In this document: positions 16,634 through 23,620 of the stretch, one piece after another
Layout of the letters: every line of letters starts with the position of its first letter
Numbering within the stretch: position 1 is the stretch's first letter
NCBI GenBank assembly: GCA_017628435.1
Contig: JAGBZE010000009.1
Location: 1-26,367, forward strand
DNA length: 26,367 nt
Origin: Akkermansia sp.
GTDB taxonomy: Bacteria > Verrucomicrobiota > Verrucomicrobiia > Verrucomicrobiales > Akkermansiaceae
Direction: 5' to 3'
The notes under the pieces: model-generated
Told to the model about the DNA's origin: nothing
Seen by the model: the letters and a program-made list of their open reading frames with translations, nothing else
Databases searched by the model: none
Position numbers and translations under genes: made by a program

Positions 16634-16903
16634 TTACCAGCTGGACTTGGTCACACCGGGAATCATGCCGGCGTTGGCCAGTTCGCGGAAAGCGATACGG
16701 GAAAGATGGAAACGGCGCAGGAAAGCGTGACGACGACCGGTGAGCTCGCAACGGTTCACGAGACGCACGGGGGAAGCGTTGCGCGGCAGCATCGTAAGAC
16801 CGATGTAGTCGCCTTCAGCCTTCAGCTTGGCGCGGAGGTCTGCATAACGAGCCGCGACAGCTGCCTTCTTCTTGTTTCTTTCAATCCAGCTTTTCTTTGC
16901 CAT
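16634..16903 (-). CDS. rpsN: 30S ribosomal protein S14, zinc-free type
   Basis: This 89-residue protein of the small ribosomal subunit head begins MAKKSWIERNKKK. It ends in the diagnostic block CELTGRRHAFLRRFHLSRIAFRELA and GMIPGVTKSSW. It is the long form that lacks the CXXC pairs of zinc-binding S14, with only one cysteine (Cys52). The ATG at 16903 matches the family start; the open frame upstream runs into the promoter. The gene is alone here rather than in a large ribosomal protein operon. Whether another S14 copy exists in this genome cannot be told. Confidence 0.96.
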   Translation of the reverse strand: MAKKSWIERNKKKAAVAARYADLRAKLKAEGDYIGLTMLPRNASPVRLVNRCELTGRRHAFLRRFHLSRIAFRELANAGMIPGVTKSSW

Positions 16904-16919
16904 AACTTTGTGGGGCGGA

Positions 16920-16948
16920 TATATACAGCATATCGGAATATAAGTCAA
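16920..16948 (-). promoter_or_regulatory. rpsN promoter
   Basis: TTGACT (16943-16948) and TATATA (16920-16925) are separated by exactly 17 bp on the minus strand, 16 bp before the ATG. This is a strong sigma70-like layout, as expected for a ribosomal protein gene. The transcribed leader would be about 10 nt. Confidence 0.7.
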
Positions 16949-17031
16949 GCGGAATTTGACTCAAAAATCAATTTTTTGCATTTTATACCACTTTTTTGAA
17001 AAAATGCTTTTCTTATTACTGGGAATGTGGT

Positions 17032-17036
17032 AGGAG
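17032..17036 (+). promoter_or_regulatory. Shine-Dalgarno site of the esterase gene
   Basis: AGGAG lies 6 bp before the ATG at 17043. It fixes the start and is noteworthy because most genes in this window lack such a site. Confidence 0.7.
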
Positions 17037-17042
17037 TTAGCC

Positions 17043-18578
17043 ATGAGCAGGTTTGTGTTATTCATGCTGGCGGGCGCCATGCCATTGTGCGCGGCTGTGG
17101 AGTTAGATGCTATCTATGGCGATGGCATGGTTCTGCAGCGCGGGCGCGAGGTGGTGGTGCGAGGCACAACGGATAAGCCTTCTGAGCCGGTGACGGTGCA
17201 GTTCAACGGGCAGAAGGTGAAGGCGCTGGTGAAGGGCAAGCGCTGGCAGGCGGTGCTGCAGCCCATGGAGGCCAATGCCCAGGGGCAGACGCTGGAGGTG
17301 CGCCAGAAGGGCGACAGCGCCACGGTGGAGAATGTGGTGGTGGGTGAGGTGTGGCTGGCCAGCGGGCAGTCCAATATGCTCTGGCGCCTGAACCAGACAC
17401 CCGACAATAAACAGACCATTGACCAGTCTGCCAATGAGAATTTCCGTTTCTACCACAGCGAGCCTCAGGTGCACACCAGCCCGCCCCGCTACACGCCGGA
17501 ACTGCTGGAGCGAGTGAAGGAAAAGCGCATGTACGAAGGTAAGTGGGCTGTGAGTGCTCCTGCCACGTCTCCGCGCATGAGTGCTGTGGGCTACTATTTC
17601 GGCCAGGAGCTGCAGAAGCAGCTGGGGGTGCCGGTGGGGGTGATTCATGCCTCCCTGGGCGGCTCGAACATGCTGGCCTGGATTCCCCGTGACGTGGTGA
17701 GAAAGGAATACCCCGGCTGCCAGGGGAATGACTGGGTGAAGAGCAAGTTCGCCAGCGATTGGGTGCGTGGCCGCGCCCAGCAGAATGTGGGCCCCGGTGG
17801 CGATTTTTCGCTGCATCCCTATGCGCCGTCCTATTTGTATGAGACCGGTATCGAACAGTGGGAAGGCTTCCCCGTGGCTGGTGTTATCTGGTACCAGGGT
17901 GAGTCCGATGCCGAGATTCTGGACAATGAGCAGAACAAGAAGCTGCTGAAGGATCTTATTTCTTCCTGGCGCGATAAGCTGGGCAAGAAAGATCTTCCCT
18001 TCCTGCAGGTGCAGCTTCCGCGTATCAATGATAAAGCCAAGTTGCGCGCCTACTGGCCGGAGTTCCGTCAGGTGCAGTCCGAAGTGGCAGAGGAGATGCC
18101 CGGCGTGGAGTGCGTGGTGACCATGGACCTGGGCTCCACCAACAGCGATGTGCATCCCCCCCGCAAGGTAGAGGTGGGCGAGCGCCTGGCTGCTACTGCA
18201 CTCAAGGCTGTATACGGCAAGGATGTTGCAGCCAGTGGCCCGGTAGTCAAGGGCTTCAAGGCCAAGGGTGCCAAGGTTCAGGTGAAACTGGAGAACGCTG
18301 AGGGACTGAAAACGACCAATGGCGCAGCTCCTGTGGGCTTCGAGCTGGCCGGTGCTGATAAGAACTTTGTGCCTGCTGAGGCTGAAATCAAGGGCGAATC
18401 CGTCATTCTGACCGCAGATGGAGTGAAGACTCCCAAGTATATGCGCTATGGCTGGGCTGTATTTATGGAACCCAACCTGGTGAATGAGGCAGGGCTGCCC
18501 ACCGCTCCGTACCCCGCCACAGATGGCAAGATGGCTGGCAAGGACTCTAAGAAAAAGGGCGGGAAGAAGCGCAAATAA
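17043..18578 (+). CDS. Secreted sialate O-acetylesterase (SASA family)
   Basis: This 511-residue exported esterase of the SGNH-like SASA family removes O-acetyl groups from sialic acids, which exposes host mucin glycans to sialidases. A signal peptide spans residues 1-18 (cleavage near LCAA). Block I is ASGQSNMLW with nucleophile Ser110. GGSN follows at 206-209. WYQGESDA spans 283-290, and the catalytic Asp/His pair is DVHPP with Asp369 and His371. The N-terminal beta domain (20-100) and a C-terminal beta region (after about 390) are usual for the family. The tail is strikingly lysine-rich (DSKKKGGKKRK), perhaps for binding acidic glycans or the cell surface. Related family members act on acetylated xylan, so the exact substrate is inferred. 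Confidence 0.9.
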   Translation: MSRFVLFMLAGAMPLCAAVELDAIYGDGMVLQRGREVVVRGTTDKPSEPVTVQFNGQKVKALVKGKRWQAVLQPMEANAQGQTLEVRQKGDSATVENVVVGEVWLASGQSNMLWRLNQTPDNKQTIDQSANENFRFYHSEPQVHTSPPRYTPELLERVKEKRMYEGKWAVSAPATSPRMSAVGYYFGQELQKQLGVPVGVIHASLGGSNMLAWIPRDVVRKEYPGCQGNDWVKSKFASDWVRGRAQQNVGPGGDFSLHPYAPSYLYETGIEQWEGFPVAGVIWYQGESDAEILDNEQNKKLLKDLISSWRDKLGKKDLPFLQVQLPRINDKAKLRAYWPEFRQVQSEVAEEMPGVECVVTMDLGSTNSDVHPPRKVEVGERLAATALKAVYGKDVAASGPVVKGFKAKGAKVQVKLENAEGLKTTNGAAPVGFELAGADKNFVPAEAEIKGESVILTADGVKTPKYMRYGWAVFMEPNLVNEAGLPTAPYPATDGKMAGKDSKKKGGKKRK

Positions 18579-18601
18579 GCTCTTCCATCAGGTGTTGATG
18601 A

Positions 18602-18640
18602 AAACCGGGCATTGGGAGCGTGTCTCCCAATGCCCGGTTT
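18602..18640. terminator. Strong hairpin after the esterase gene (palindrome copy 1)
   Basis: Perfect 17-bp arms (18602-18618 and 18624-18640) flank a 5-base loop. The 3' arm ends GGTTT and is followed by GGTTCTT. The inner 13 bp of each arm (ACCGGGCATTGGG and complement) recur exactly at 20115-20147. Confidence 0.75.
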
Positions 18641-18752
18641 GGTTCTTGATGGAAAATCTGGAAAAATGGGCCTAAAAATCGGCAAACTTCGGCATTTTTT
18701 GAAAAATGTTCCGTTTGTAATGGTAATCCGCCGAGTGAGTTATGAGACGAAC

Positions 18753-18808
18753 GGAAAAATCCGCAGTGGTGCTGCGGATTTTTCCGCTATGCTATTGCGG
18801 ATTTTTCC
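18753..18808. repeat. Hairpin with duplicated 3' arm upstream of the ATPase gene
   Basis: A perfect 14-bp stem is formed by 18753-18766 and 18772-18785. Thirteen bases of the 3' arm (TGCGGATTTTTCC, 18773-18785) are repeated at 18796-18808. The 5' arm could therefore pair with either copy. It lies 25 bp before the ATPase start and could be a terminator or an attenuator-like leader. Confidence 0.55.
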
Positions 18809-18833
18809 AAATTTGCTTGACTAAGAGTGGGAA

Positions 18834-20090
18834 ATGGTGCGAAATGAGTCAGGTATGAAGAATGAGGCTCCCTATTATGCACGAACAGCCGCAGCGAAGG
18901 TGAAATATCTTTCGGCGCACTATCCGAGTGTGCTTGTGCTGGGAGCCCGGCAGGTGGGCAAATCAACGATGCTCAGGGAGCTGTGTCCGGAGGGGATGAA
19001 CTATGTGACGCTGGATGATTATACCCTGGCTGCACAGGCGAAGAATGATCCGATGGGCTTTTTGCAGGAGCATAAGGCCCCATTGTTCATTGTTGAGGTG
19101 CAGTATGCGCCGGAGTTGCTGAGAGTCATCAAAATGAAAGTGGATGAGAGCCGACAGAATGGTATGTACTGGTTGACCGGGTCTCAGCAGTTTCACCTGA
19201 TGCAGGGGGTAACTGAGACCTTGGTTGGCCGCGTGGGCATACTGGATCTGCACAGTATGTCTCAGAGGGAGATACTGGGGAATGGTGATGCTGCCCCGGT
19301 ATTTAACCCGGAGGATTTGCGCGGATATCAGGCAGGAGGCTCTGTCTGCGATATACATGAGTTGTACGAGCGTATCTGGCGAGGTGGTTACCCGGCCTTA
19401 TGGAAGGGCAGAGAACTGGAGCCGGAGGATTTTTATGATTCCTACATGCGCACCTATCTGGAGCGTGATGTGCGGGAACTTTCTCAGATTGGGAATCGCG
19501 CTGCATTTGTGAAATTCATGCAGTCGGCTGCGTTGCGCACGGGGCAGCAACTAGTGTATGCTGATATTGCAAGGGATGCGGAGGTGTCTCCCAATACGGC
19601 GAAGTCCTGGATTTCCATTCTGGAGACCACAGGTATTATTTCCCTGTTGCAGCCGTATTCGGCAAATGCCATCAAGCGGCTTACCAAGACTCCCAAGCTC
19701 TATTTCATGGATACCGGCCTGTGTGCCTGGCTGGCTGGGTGGAAGAGTCCGAAATACTTGATGTATTGTCCTATGGCCGGAGCTATTCTGGAGACCTGGG
19801 TATATGGCCAGCTTATCCGAAGTTTCAACCACAATGGCAAGCGCCCGCAGCTTTACTTCTTCCGCGATGCCAAGGGAACGGCAGAAGTGGATTTCGTGCT
19901 GGTGCAGGACGGCACCATTTATCCCATGGAGGTCAAGCGCAGCAGTAGCCCGGCTGCCGCAGATTTGCGGCATGCCGCCAAGATTCCCACCGGACCTTTT
20001 GCGCTGCATCCGGGTATTGTGTTCTGCACGGCAGAGCAGGTGTATTCGCTTGATAAGGGGGCCATGGCCTTCCCGATTTCGATGCTGTGA
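18834..20090 (+). CDS. AAA_14/DUF4143-type ATPase with nuclease-like C-terminus
   Basis: This 418-residue protein has the common but functionally unknown AAA_14 plus DUF4143 architecture. Walker A is GARQVGKST (37-45). The Walker B position reads LFIVEVQYAPELL (84-96), with Val87 where the family usually has Asp followed by Glu88. LTGSQQF (114-120) is the sensor region. DUF4143 follows, with WRGGYPALW (182-190), a winged-helix-like segment (IARDAEVSPNTAKSWI) and MDTGLCAWLAG. The C-terminus has the PD-(D/E)XK-like pattern Glu320, EVDF (Glu351, Asp353) and MEVK (Glu366, Lys368). No SD site is clear. The ATG at 18855 is an alternative start that loses seven residues. It stands alone between two matching terminator palindromes, which suggests a cassette-like gene. 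Confidence 0.88.
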   Translation: MVRNESGMKNEAPYYARTAAAKVKYLSAHYPSVLVLGARQVGKSTMLRELCPEGMNYVTLDDYTLAAQAKNDPMGFLQEHKAPLFIVEVQYAPELLRVIKMKVDESRQNGMYWLTGSQQFHLMQGVTETLVGRVGILDLHSMSQREILGNGDAAPVFNPEDLRGYQAGGSVCDIHELYERIWRGGYPALWKGRELEPEDFYDSYMRTYLERDVRELSQIGNRAAFVKFMQSAALRTGQQLVYADIARDAEVSPNTAKSWISILETTGIISLLQPYSANAIKRLTKTPKLYFMDTGLCAWLAGWKSPKYLMYCPMAGAILETWVYGQLIRSFNHNGKRPQLYFFRDAKGTAEVDFVLVQDGTIYPMEVKRSSSPAAADLRHAAKIPTGPFALHPGIVFCTAEQVYSLDKGAMAFPISML

Positions 20091-20114
20091 TAGCCGCTGC
20101 TTTTTCAAGCAGAA

Positions 20115-20147
20115 ACCGGGCATTGGGTTTGTTTCCCAATGCCCGGT
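20115..20147. terminator. Hairpin after the ATPase gene (palindrome copy 2)
   Basis: The 13-bp arms (20115-20127 and 20135-20147) with a 7-base loop are identical to the core of the palindrome at 18602-18640. It follows the ATPase stop by 24 bp. Confidence 0.7.
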
Positions 20148-20170
20148 CTGATTATTGAAGGTTAAAGATA

Positions 20171-20240
20171 GGGAACGAAATCCCTTCGGGACGAAATCCA
20201 CCTTCGGTGGACGAAATCGCGGCTGCGCCGCGGCGAAATC
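20171..20240. repeat. Hairpin array with ACGAAAT spacers (array 2)
   Basis: Three short perfect hairpins (20181-20191, stem 4; 20197-20211, stem 6; 20218-20232, stem 6), each with a 3-base loop, alternate with ACGAAAT at 20175-20181, 20191-20197 and 20211-20217, and GCGAAAT at 20233-20239. Stem sequences differ while the spacer is constant, as in array 1. It lies between the ends of the convergent ATPase and trpS genes. Confidence 0.7.
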
Positions 20241-20263
20241 CTCCCGTTGGTCGGACTGGGGGC

Positions 20264-21238
20264 TTATAACCAGCCCAGACCCACGGCCTTGCGGATGCGG
20301 GTGAGCACCTTGGCGGCCTCCTCGCGGGCGCGGGTGGCGCCGGTGTTGAGCACGTCGTCCACGTATTCAGGGTGGGCGAGAATCCATTCGCGCTTCTCAC
20401 GGGCGGCGCGGAAGTATTCCCAGTAGGCATCGAAGAGGTCCTTCTTGAACTGGCCGTAGCCTACGCCGCCACGCTGGTGCGCAGCCACCATTTCCTCGTA
20501 CTGCTCCGGAGTGGCAAAGAGTTTGTAAATGGCCAGGATGATGGAGCCCTCCGTGGGTTTCGGGTCTTCCAGCGGGGTGGCATCGGTCACCACCTTCTTG
20601 TTGATGAGCTTGCGCAGGGGCTTTTCCTCGCCGAAGATGGGCAGGGTGTTGCCATAGCTCTTGCTCATCTTCTGGCCATCCAGCCCGGGCACCACGGCGG
20701 TGGATTCGGAGATGATGGCTTCGGGCATTTTGAGGAGGCCCTCGCCGAAGGTGTCGTTAATTTTGCCTGCCAGATCGCGGGTTACCTCCAGGTGCTGCTT
20801 CTGGTCCTTGCCCACGGGCACGGCATCAGAATCATACAGCAGAATGTCTGCTGCCATGAGGGCGGGGTAGGCAAAGAGCGCATGGCTGGCGGCAAAGCCC
20901 TTGGCCACCTTGTCCTTGTAGGAATGGCAGCGCTCAAGCAGGCCCATGGGGCACAGGGTGGAAAGAATCCAGGCCAGTTCATTTACCTCCGGCACGGCAG
21001 ACTGGGCAAAGAAAACGGCTTTTTCCGGGTCGAGACCGCATGCCAGGAAATCCACGGCCAGCCCGCGGGTGTTCTCGCGGAGCTTTTCGGCGCTCTCCAT
21101 GGTGGTCATGGCGTGATAATTGGCAATGAAATAGAAGGCTTCGCCTTTTTCCTGAAGTCGCACAGCGGGCTCAATGGCGCCGAAGTAGTTGCCGATGTGG
21201 AGCTGGCCGCTGGGCTGTAATCCTGTGAGGAATCGCAT
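20264..21238 (-). CDS. trpS: Tryptophanyl-tRNA synthetase
   Basis: This 324-residue class I synthetase charges tRNA-Trp using ATP. The HIGH-type motif is HIGN at 14-17 in TGLQPSGQLHIGNYFGA. KMSKS is at 190-194. AADILLYDSDAVPVGKDQKQH (129-149) is the conserved Trp/ATP pocket block of bacterial TrpS. Length is usual for the short bacterial form. It begins 36 bp after the stop of the thioredoxin-fold lipoprotein gene and is probably transcribed with it. The sequence shows no leader peptide or T-box. Confidence 0.97.
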   Translation of the reverse strand: MRFLTGLQPSGQLHIGNYFGAIEPAVRLQEKGEAFYFIANYHAMTTMESAEKLRENTRGLAVDFLACGLDPEKAVFFAQSAVPEVNELAWILSTLCPMGLLERCHSYKDKVAKGFAASHALFAYPALMAADILLYDSDAVPVGKDQKQHLEVTRDLAGKINDTFGEGLLKMPEAIISESTAVVPGLDGQKMSKSYGNTLPIFGEEKPLRKLINKKVVTDATPLEDPKPTEGSIILAIYKLFATPEQYEEMVAAHQRGGVGYGQFKKDLFDAYWEYFRAAREKREWILAHPEYVDDVLNTGATRAREEAAKVLTRIRKAVGLGWL

Positions 21239-21274
21239 AGATGGTGTGATGTGTGTACGTTGAAAAGGGGAAAA

Positions 21275-21829
21275 TCAGGGCTGCGGGTTGGCCTCCTCCT
21301 GGGTGAGCAGGTCGTGCAGGTAGTTCTTCAGTCTTTCGGCTGTGAAAGCGCCCTCGATGCTGCGCAGCTTGATGCCCTCGGTGTAGAAAACCGTGGTGGG
21401 CACCTTGGTCAGGTTATAATCGTTGGCTATTGCCGGGTAGGTATCTGCGTCAATCTCCACCACCTGAATGGCACCTTTCTCCATTTCGGCCAATTCTTTG
21501 AGAGAATTGCGCATGGCCGTGCTGTGGCGGCACCAGGGGGCCGTGAAGCAGAGCAGCAGCGTGCGCCCGGAAACCTCCGTAACCTGGCGCATGTCCTGTC
21601 CCTCGTATACGCTGTACAGCTCGAACTTGCGACCGCCTTGCAGGCTGGTGGGCACCTGTTTATCGGTGCGGATGAGGGATTGGATGGATTCGCGCTGGGG
21701 GTTCGGCGCAGGCTTGGTGGGGGTGGTGAATTGGGAGGAACGCTCCTGTTTTTCCTGGTCGGAATCGCCACAGCTCACGCAGAGCAGGGGGAGCAGCAGC
21801 AGACAAACCAGAATACCAAAGCGTTTCAT
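21275..21829 (-). CDS. Thioredoxin-fold lipoprotein with monothiol active site
   Basis: This 184-residue exported protein has an N-terminal signal that ends LLCVSC, with Cys20 the likely lipidated residue. The -3 position is Cys rather than the usual Leu, so lipidation is probable, not certain. A flexible linker leads to a thioredoxin domain (about 68-175). The active site is APWCRHS: Cys100 is kept, but Ser103 replaces the second cysteine of CXXC. The cis-proline is Pro144 (KVPTT). EIDADTYPAIANDYNL fits the family. Loss of the resolving cysteine argues against simple disulfide reduction or oxidation; an isomerase, mixed-disulfide trap or chaperone role is possible. The ATG at 21829 starts the signal peptide. 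It is upstream of trpS and divergent from pyrF. Confidence 0.85.
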   Translation of the reverse strand: MKRFGILVCLLLLPLLCVSCGDSDQEKQERSSQFTTPTKPAPNPQRESIQSLIRTDKQVPTSLQGGRKFELYSVYEGQDMRQVTEVSGRTLLLCFTAPWCRHSTAMRNSLKELAEMEKGAIQVVEIDADTYPAIANDYNLTKVPTTVFYTEGIKLRSIEGAFTAERLKNYLHDLLTQEEANPQP

Positions 21830-21836
21830 GCCGCCT

Positions 21837-21865
21837 ATCTTGCCATTTTTCCTCGGAGCTGTCAA
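21837..21865 (-). promoter_or_regulatory. Promoter of the thioredoxin-fold lipoprotein gene
   Basis: A consensus TTGACA (21860-21865) and CAAGAT (21837-21842) are separated by 17 bp on the minus strand. The -10 box ends 7 bp before the ATG at 21829, so the transcript would be leaderless or nearly so. The -10 match is modest. Confidence 0.5.
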
Positions 21866-21875
21866 CTCTTTGCGC

Positions 21876-21903
21876 TTGTCATCCACCGGGGCTGTGCTAT
21901 AAT
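21876..21903 (+). promoter_or_regulatory. pyrF promoter, predicted leaderless
   Basis: TTGTCA (21876-21881), a 16-bp spacer and a perfect TATAAT (21898-21903) end 7 bp before the pyrF ATG at 21911. Transcription should begin on or next to the A of the start codon, leaving no room for a ribosome-binding site. Confidence 0.7.
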
Positions 21904-21910
21904 AGCGCGC

Positions 21911-22690
21911 ATGAAGTACACGGAAAAACTTGCTGCCCGTATTGCCGCCACGCGCTCTGCCCTCTGCGTGGGGCTGGATCCCCGCCCGCAGACTGAAAAC
22001 ATGACCGAGCTGGCCGACTGGCTTCGCAAGGTGGTGGAGGAGACTGCTCCCTACGCCGCTGCCTACAAGCCCAATATTGCTTATTTTGAGGCCATGGGCC
22101 TGCCGGGCCTGAAGATGCTGGAGGAGCTGCTGCCCGATATGCCCAAGGATATTCCCGTGATTCTTGATGCCAAGCGCGGCGATATCGGCGAGACGCAGAA
22201 GTACTACGCCCAGGCCTACTTTGACCGCATGGACGTGGACGCCGTGACGCTGAACCCCTTCATGGGCTACGATATTCTGGAGCCCTTCCTTGACCGCCCC
22301 GGCAAGGCTGTGTATCTGCTGGCTGTAACCACCAACCCCGGCTCTGTGGATGTGGAGCAGCAGGTTCTGGCCAATGGCCGCAAGGTGTACCAGCTGGTGG
22401 GTGATATGGTGACCCGCTCCATTGCTGAGAACAGCGCCACTGAAGTGGGTATGGTGGTGGGCCTTACCAATGCCAACAGCCAGATTCTGACCGACCTGCC
22501 GGATGCCCCGCTTCTGGTGCCGGGGCTGGGGGCTCAGGGTGGTGACCTTTCCGCCCTCACCGGCGGCACCCGCGTGGCTCCCCCCACCATCAATGTTTCC
22601 CGTGGTATTCTCTACAAGGACCCCGAGCTGAGCTTTGCCGAAAAGGCAGAGAAGTGGGCCGCGTTAATCAGAAGCGCTCTCGCGCTCTGA
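21911..22690 (+). CDS. pyrF: Orotidine 5'-phosphate decarboxylase, type 2
   Basis: This 259-residue enzyme converts OMP to UMP, the last step of de novo pyrimidine synthesis. The catalytic Asp-Lys-Asp array is in ILDAKRGDIG (Asp86, Lys88, Asp91), and Lys53 lies in AAYKPNIAYFE. VTLNPFMGYD and LLVPGLGAQGG are phosphate-barrel segments. The wording matches the PyrF subfamily seen in actinobacteria and some other phyla rather than the E. coli form. The frame is open for another 660 bp upstream, but that part is antisense to the lipoprotein gene. The ATG at 21911, right after the promoter, is the real start. No partner pyrimidine genes lie alongside. Confidence 0.95.
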   Translation: MKYTEKLAARIAATRSALCVGLDPRPQTENMTELADWLRKVVEETAPYAAAYKPNIAYFEAMGLPGLKMLEELLPDMPKDIPVILDAKRGDIGETQKYYAQAYFDRMDVDAVTLNPFMGYDILEPFLDRPGKAVYLLAVTTNPGSVDVEQQVLANGRKVYQLVGDMVTRSIAENSATEVGMVVGLTNANSQILTDLPDAPLLVPGLGAQGGDLSALTGGTRVAPPTINVSRGILYKDPELSFAEKAEKWAALIRSALAL

Positions 22691-22730
22691 TTAAATGGGA
22701 ATTACGAAGTGCGATTTACGAAGTAGAAAA

Positions 22731-22797
22731 GTCAGCTGCGGCTGCGCCGCAGGGAATTTTACAATAGTCAATCGTCATTAGTCAATTGTCAATCCAA
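22731..22797 (-). repeat. Dispersed intergenic repeat, copy B
   Basis: Read on the minus strand it has the same plan as copy A at 12272-12336: ATTGAC-type words, the shared 15-mer (22762-22776), a GAATT-type word, then a GC hairpin (22736-22752, 7-bp stem, 3-base loop). Next to it, at 22700-22723, are two near-copies of TTACGAAGT. Together these fill the 114-bp gap between pyrF and thyA. The hairpin could also end pyrF transcription. Confidence 0.6.
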
Positions 22798-22804
22798 ACA
22801 GGCT

Positions 22805-23620
22805 ATGCATCAATATTTAGGGCTGCTTGATGATGTGCTCACCAATGGAGTGGGCAGGGAGGACCGCACCGGCACCGGCACCATCGGCGTGTTCGGTCGG
22901 CAGATTCGCTGCGATTTGCGTGATGGTTTCCCCTGCCTGACCACCAAGAAGCTGCACCTGCGTTCCATCATTTACGAGCTGCTCTGGTTCCTGAAGGGCA
23001 GCACGAATGTGCGCTGGCTGCAGGAGCGCGGCGTGAGTATCTGGGACGAGTGGGCCGATGAGAACGGCGACCTGGGGCCGGTGTACGGCAGCCAATGGCG
23101 CGCCTGGCCGGATGGCAAGGGCGGCAGTATTGACCAGATTGCCAAGCTGATTGACGGCCTGAAGAATAATCCCTGGAGCCGCCGCCACCTGGTGAGCGCG
23201 TGGAACGTGGCCGAAGTGGACGGCATGGCGCTGCCTCCCTGCCACTGCCTGTTCCAGTTCTGCGTGATTCCGGCGCAGAAGGAGGGCGAGAAGCACGGCC
23301 TGAGCCTGCAGCTCTACCAGCGCAGCTGCGATTTGTTCCTCGGCGTTCCTTTCAATATTGCCAGCTATGCGCTGCTGCTCATGATGGTGGCGCAGGTCTG
23401 CGGCTACGAGGCCCGCGAGTTTGTGCACACCTATGGCGACCTGCACCTCTACAAGAACCACCTGGATCAGGCCCGCCTGCAGCTGAGCCGAGAGCCCCGC
23501 CCGCTGCCTACCATGCGCATCAACCCTGAGGTGACGGAGATTGACGGTTTCGATTTCTCTGACTTTGTGCTGGAGAACTACGACCCGCACCCGCATATCA
23601 AAGCCGCTGTTTCGGTATGA
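22805..23620 (+). CDS. thyA: Thymidylate synthase ThyA
   Basis: This 271-residue enzyme methylates dUMP to dTMP using methylenetetrahydrofolate and yields dihydrofolate. The catalytic Cys146 is in LPPCHCLFQF, at the same number as in the E. coli enzyme. Other family blocks are EDRTGTGTIGVFG (19-31), YGSQWRAW, WSRRHLVSAWNV and QRSCDLFLGVPFNIASYALL. The C-terminus IKAAVSV fits the family's closing loop. The stop overlaps the folA start by 4 bp, coupling production of the enzyme that makes dihydrofolate to the one that recycles it. No clear promoter or SD site is seen. Confidence 0.97.
   Translation: MHQYLGLLDDVLTNGVGREDRTGTGTIGVFGRQIRCDLRDGFPCLTTKKLHLRSIIYELLWFLKGSTNVRWLQERGVSIWDEWADENGDLGPVYGSQWRAWPDGKGGSIDQIAKLIDGLKNNPWSRRHLVSAWNVAEVDGMALPPCHCLFQFCVIPAQKEGEKHGLSLQLYQRSCDLFLGVPFNIASYALLLMMVAQVCGYEAREFVHTYGDLHLYKNHLDQARLQLSREPRPLPTMRINPEVTEIDGFDFSDFVLENYDPHPHIKAAVSV

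Noticed and set aside
16968..17042. A promoter for the esterase gene
   Set aside because: The stretch is AT-rich, but no -35/-10 pair has an acceptable spacing by eye.
17103..18155. A 350-codon minus-strand frame
   Set aside because: It lies within the sialate esterase gene, which has all catalytic motifs. The antisense product is His/Leu-rich without recognisable structure.
21251..21910. N-terminal extension of the pyrF frame
   Set aside because: It overlaps the lipoprotein gene on the other strand, and PyrF homologs begin at the MKYTEKLAARI start right after the promoter.
22817..23596. A 259-codon minus-strand frame
   Set aside because: Antisense shadow of thyA, which is unmistakable.
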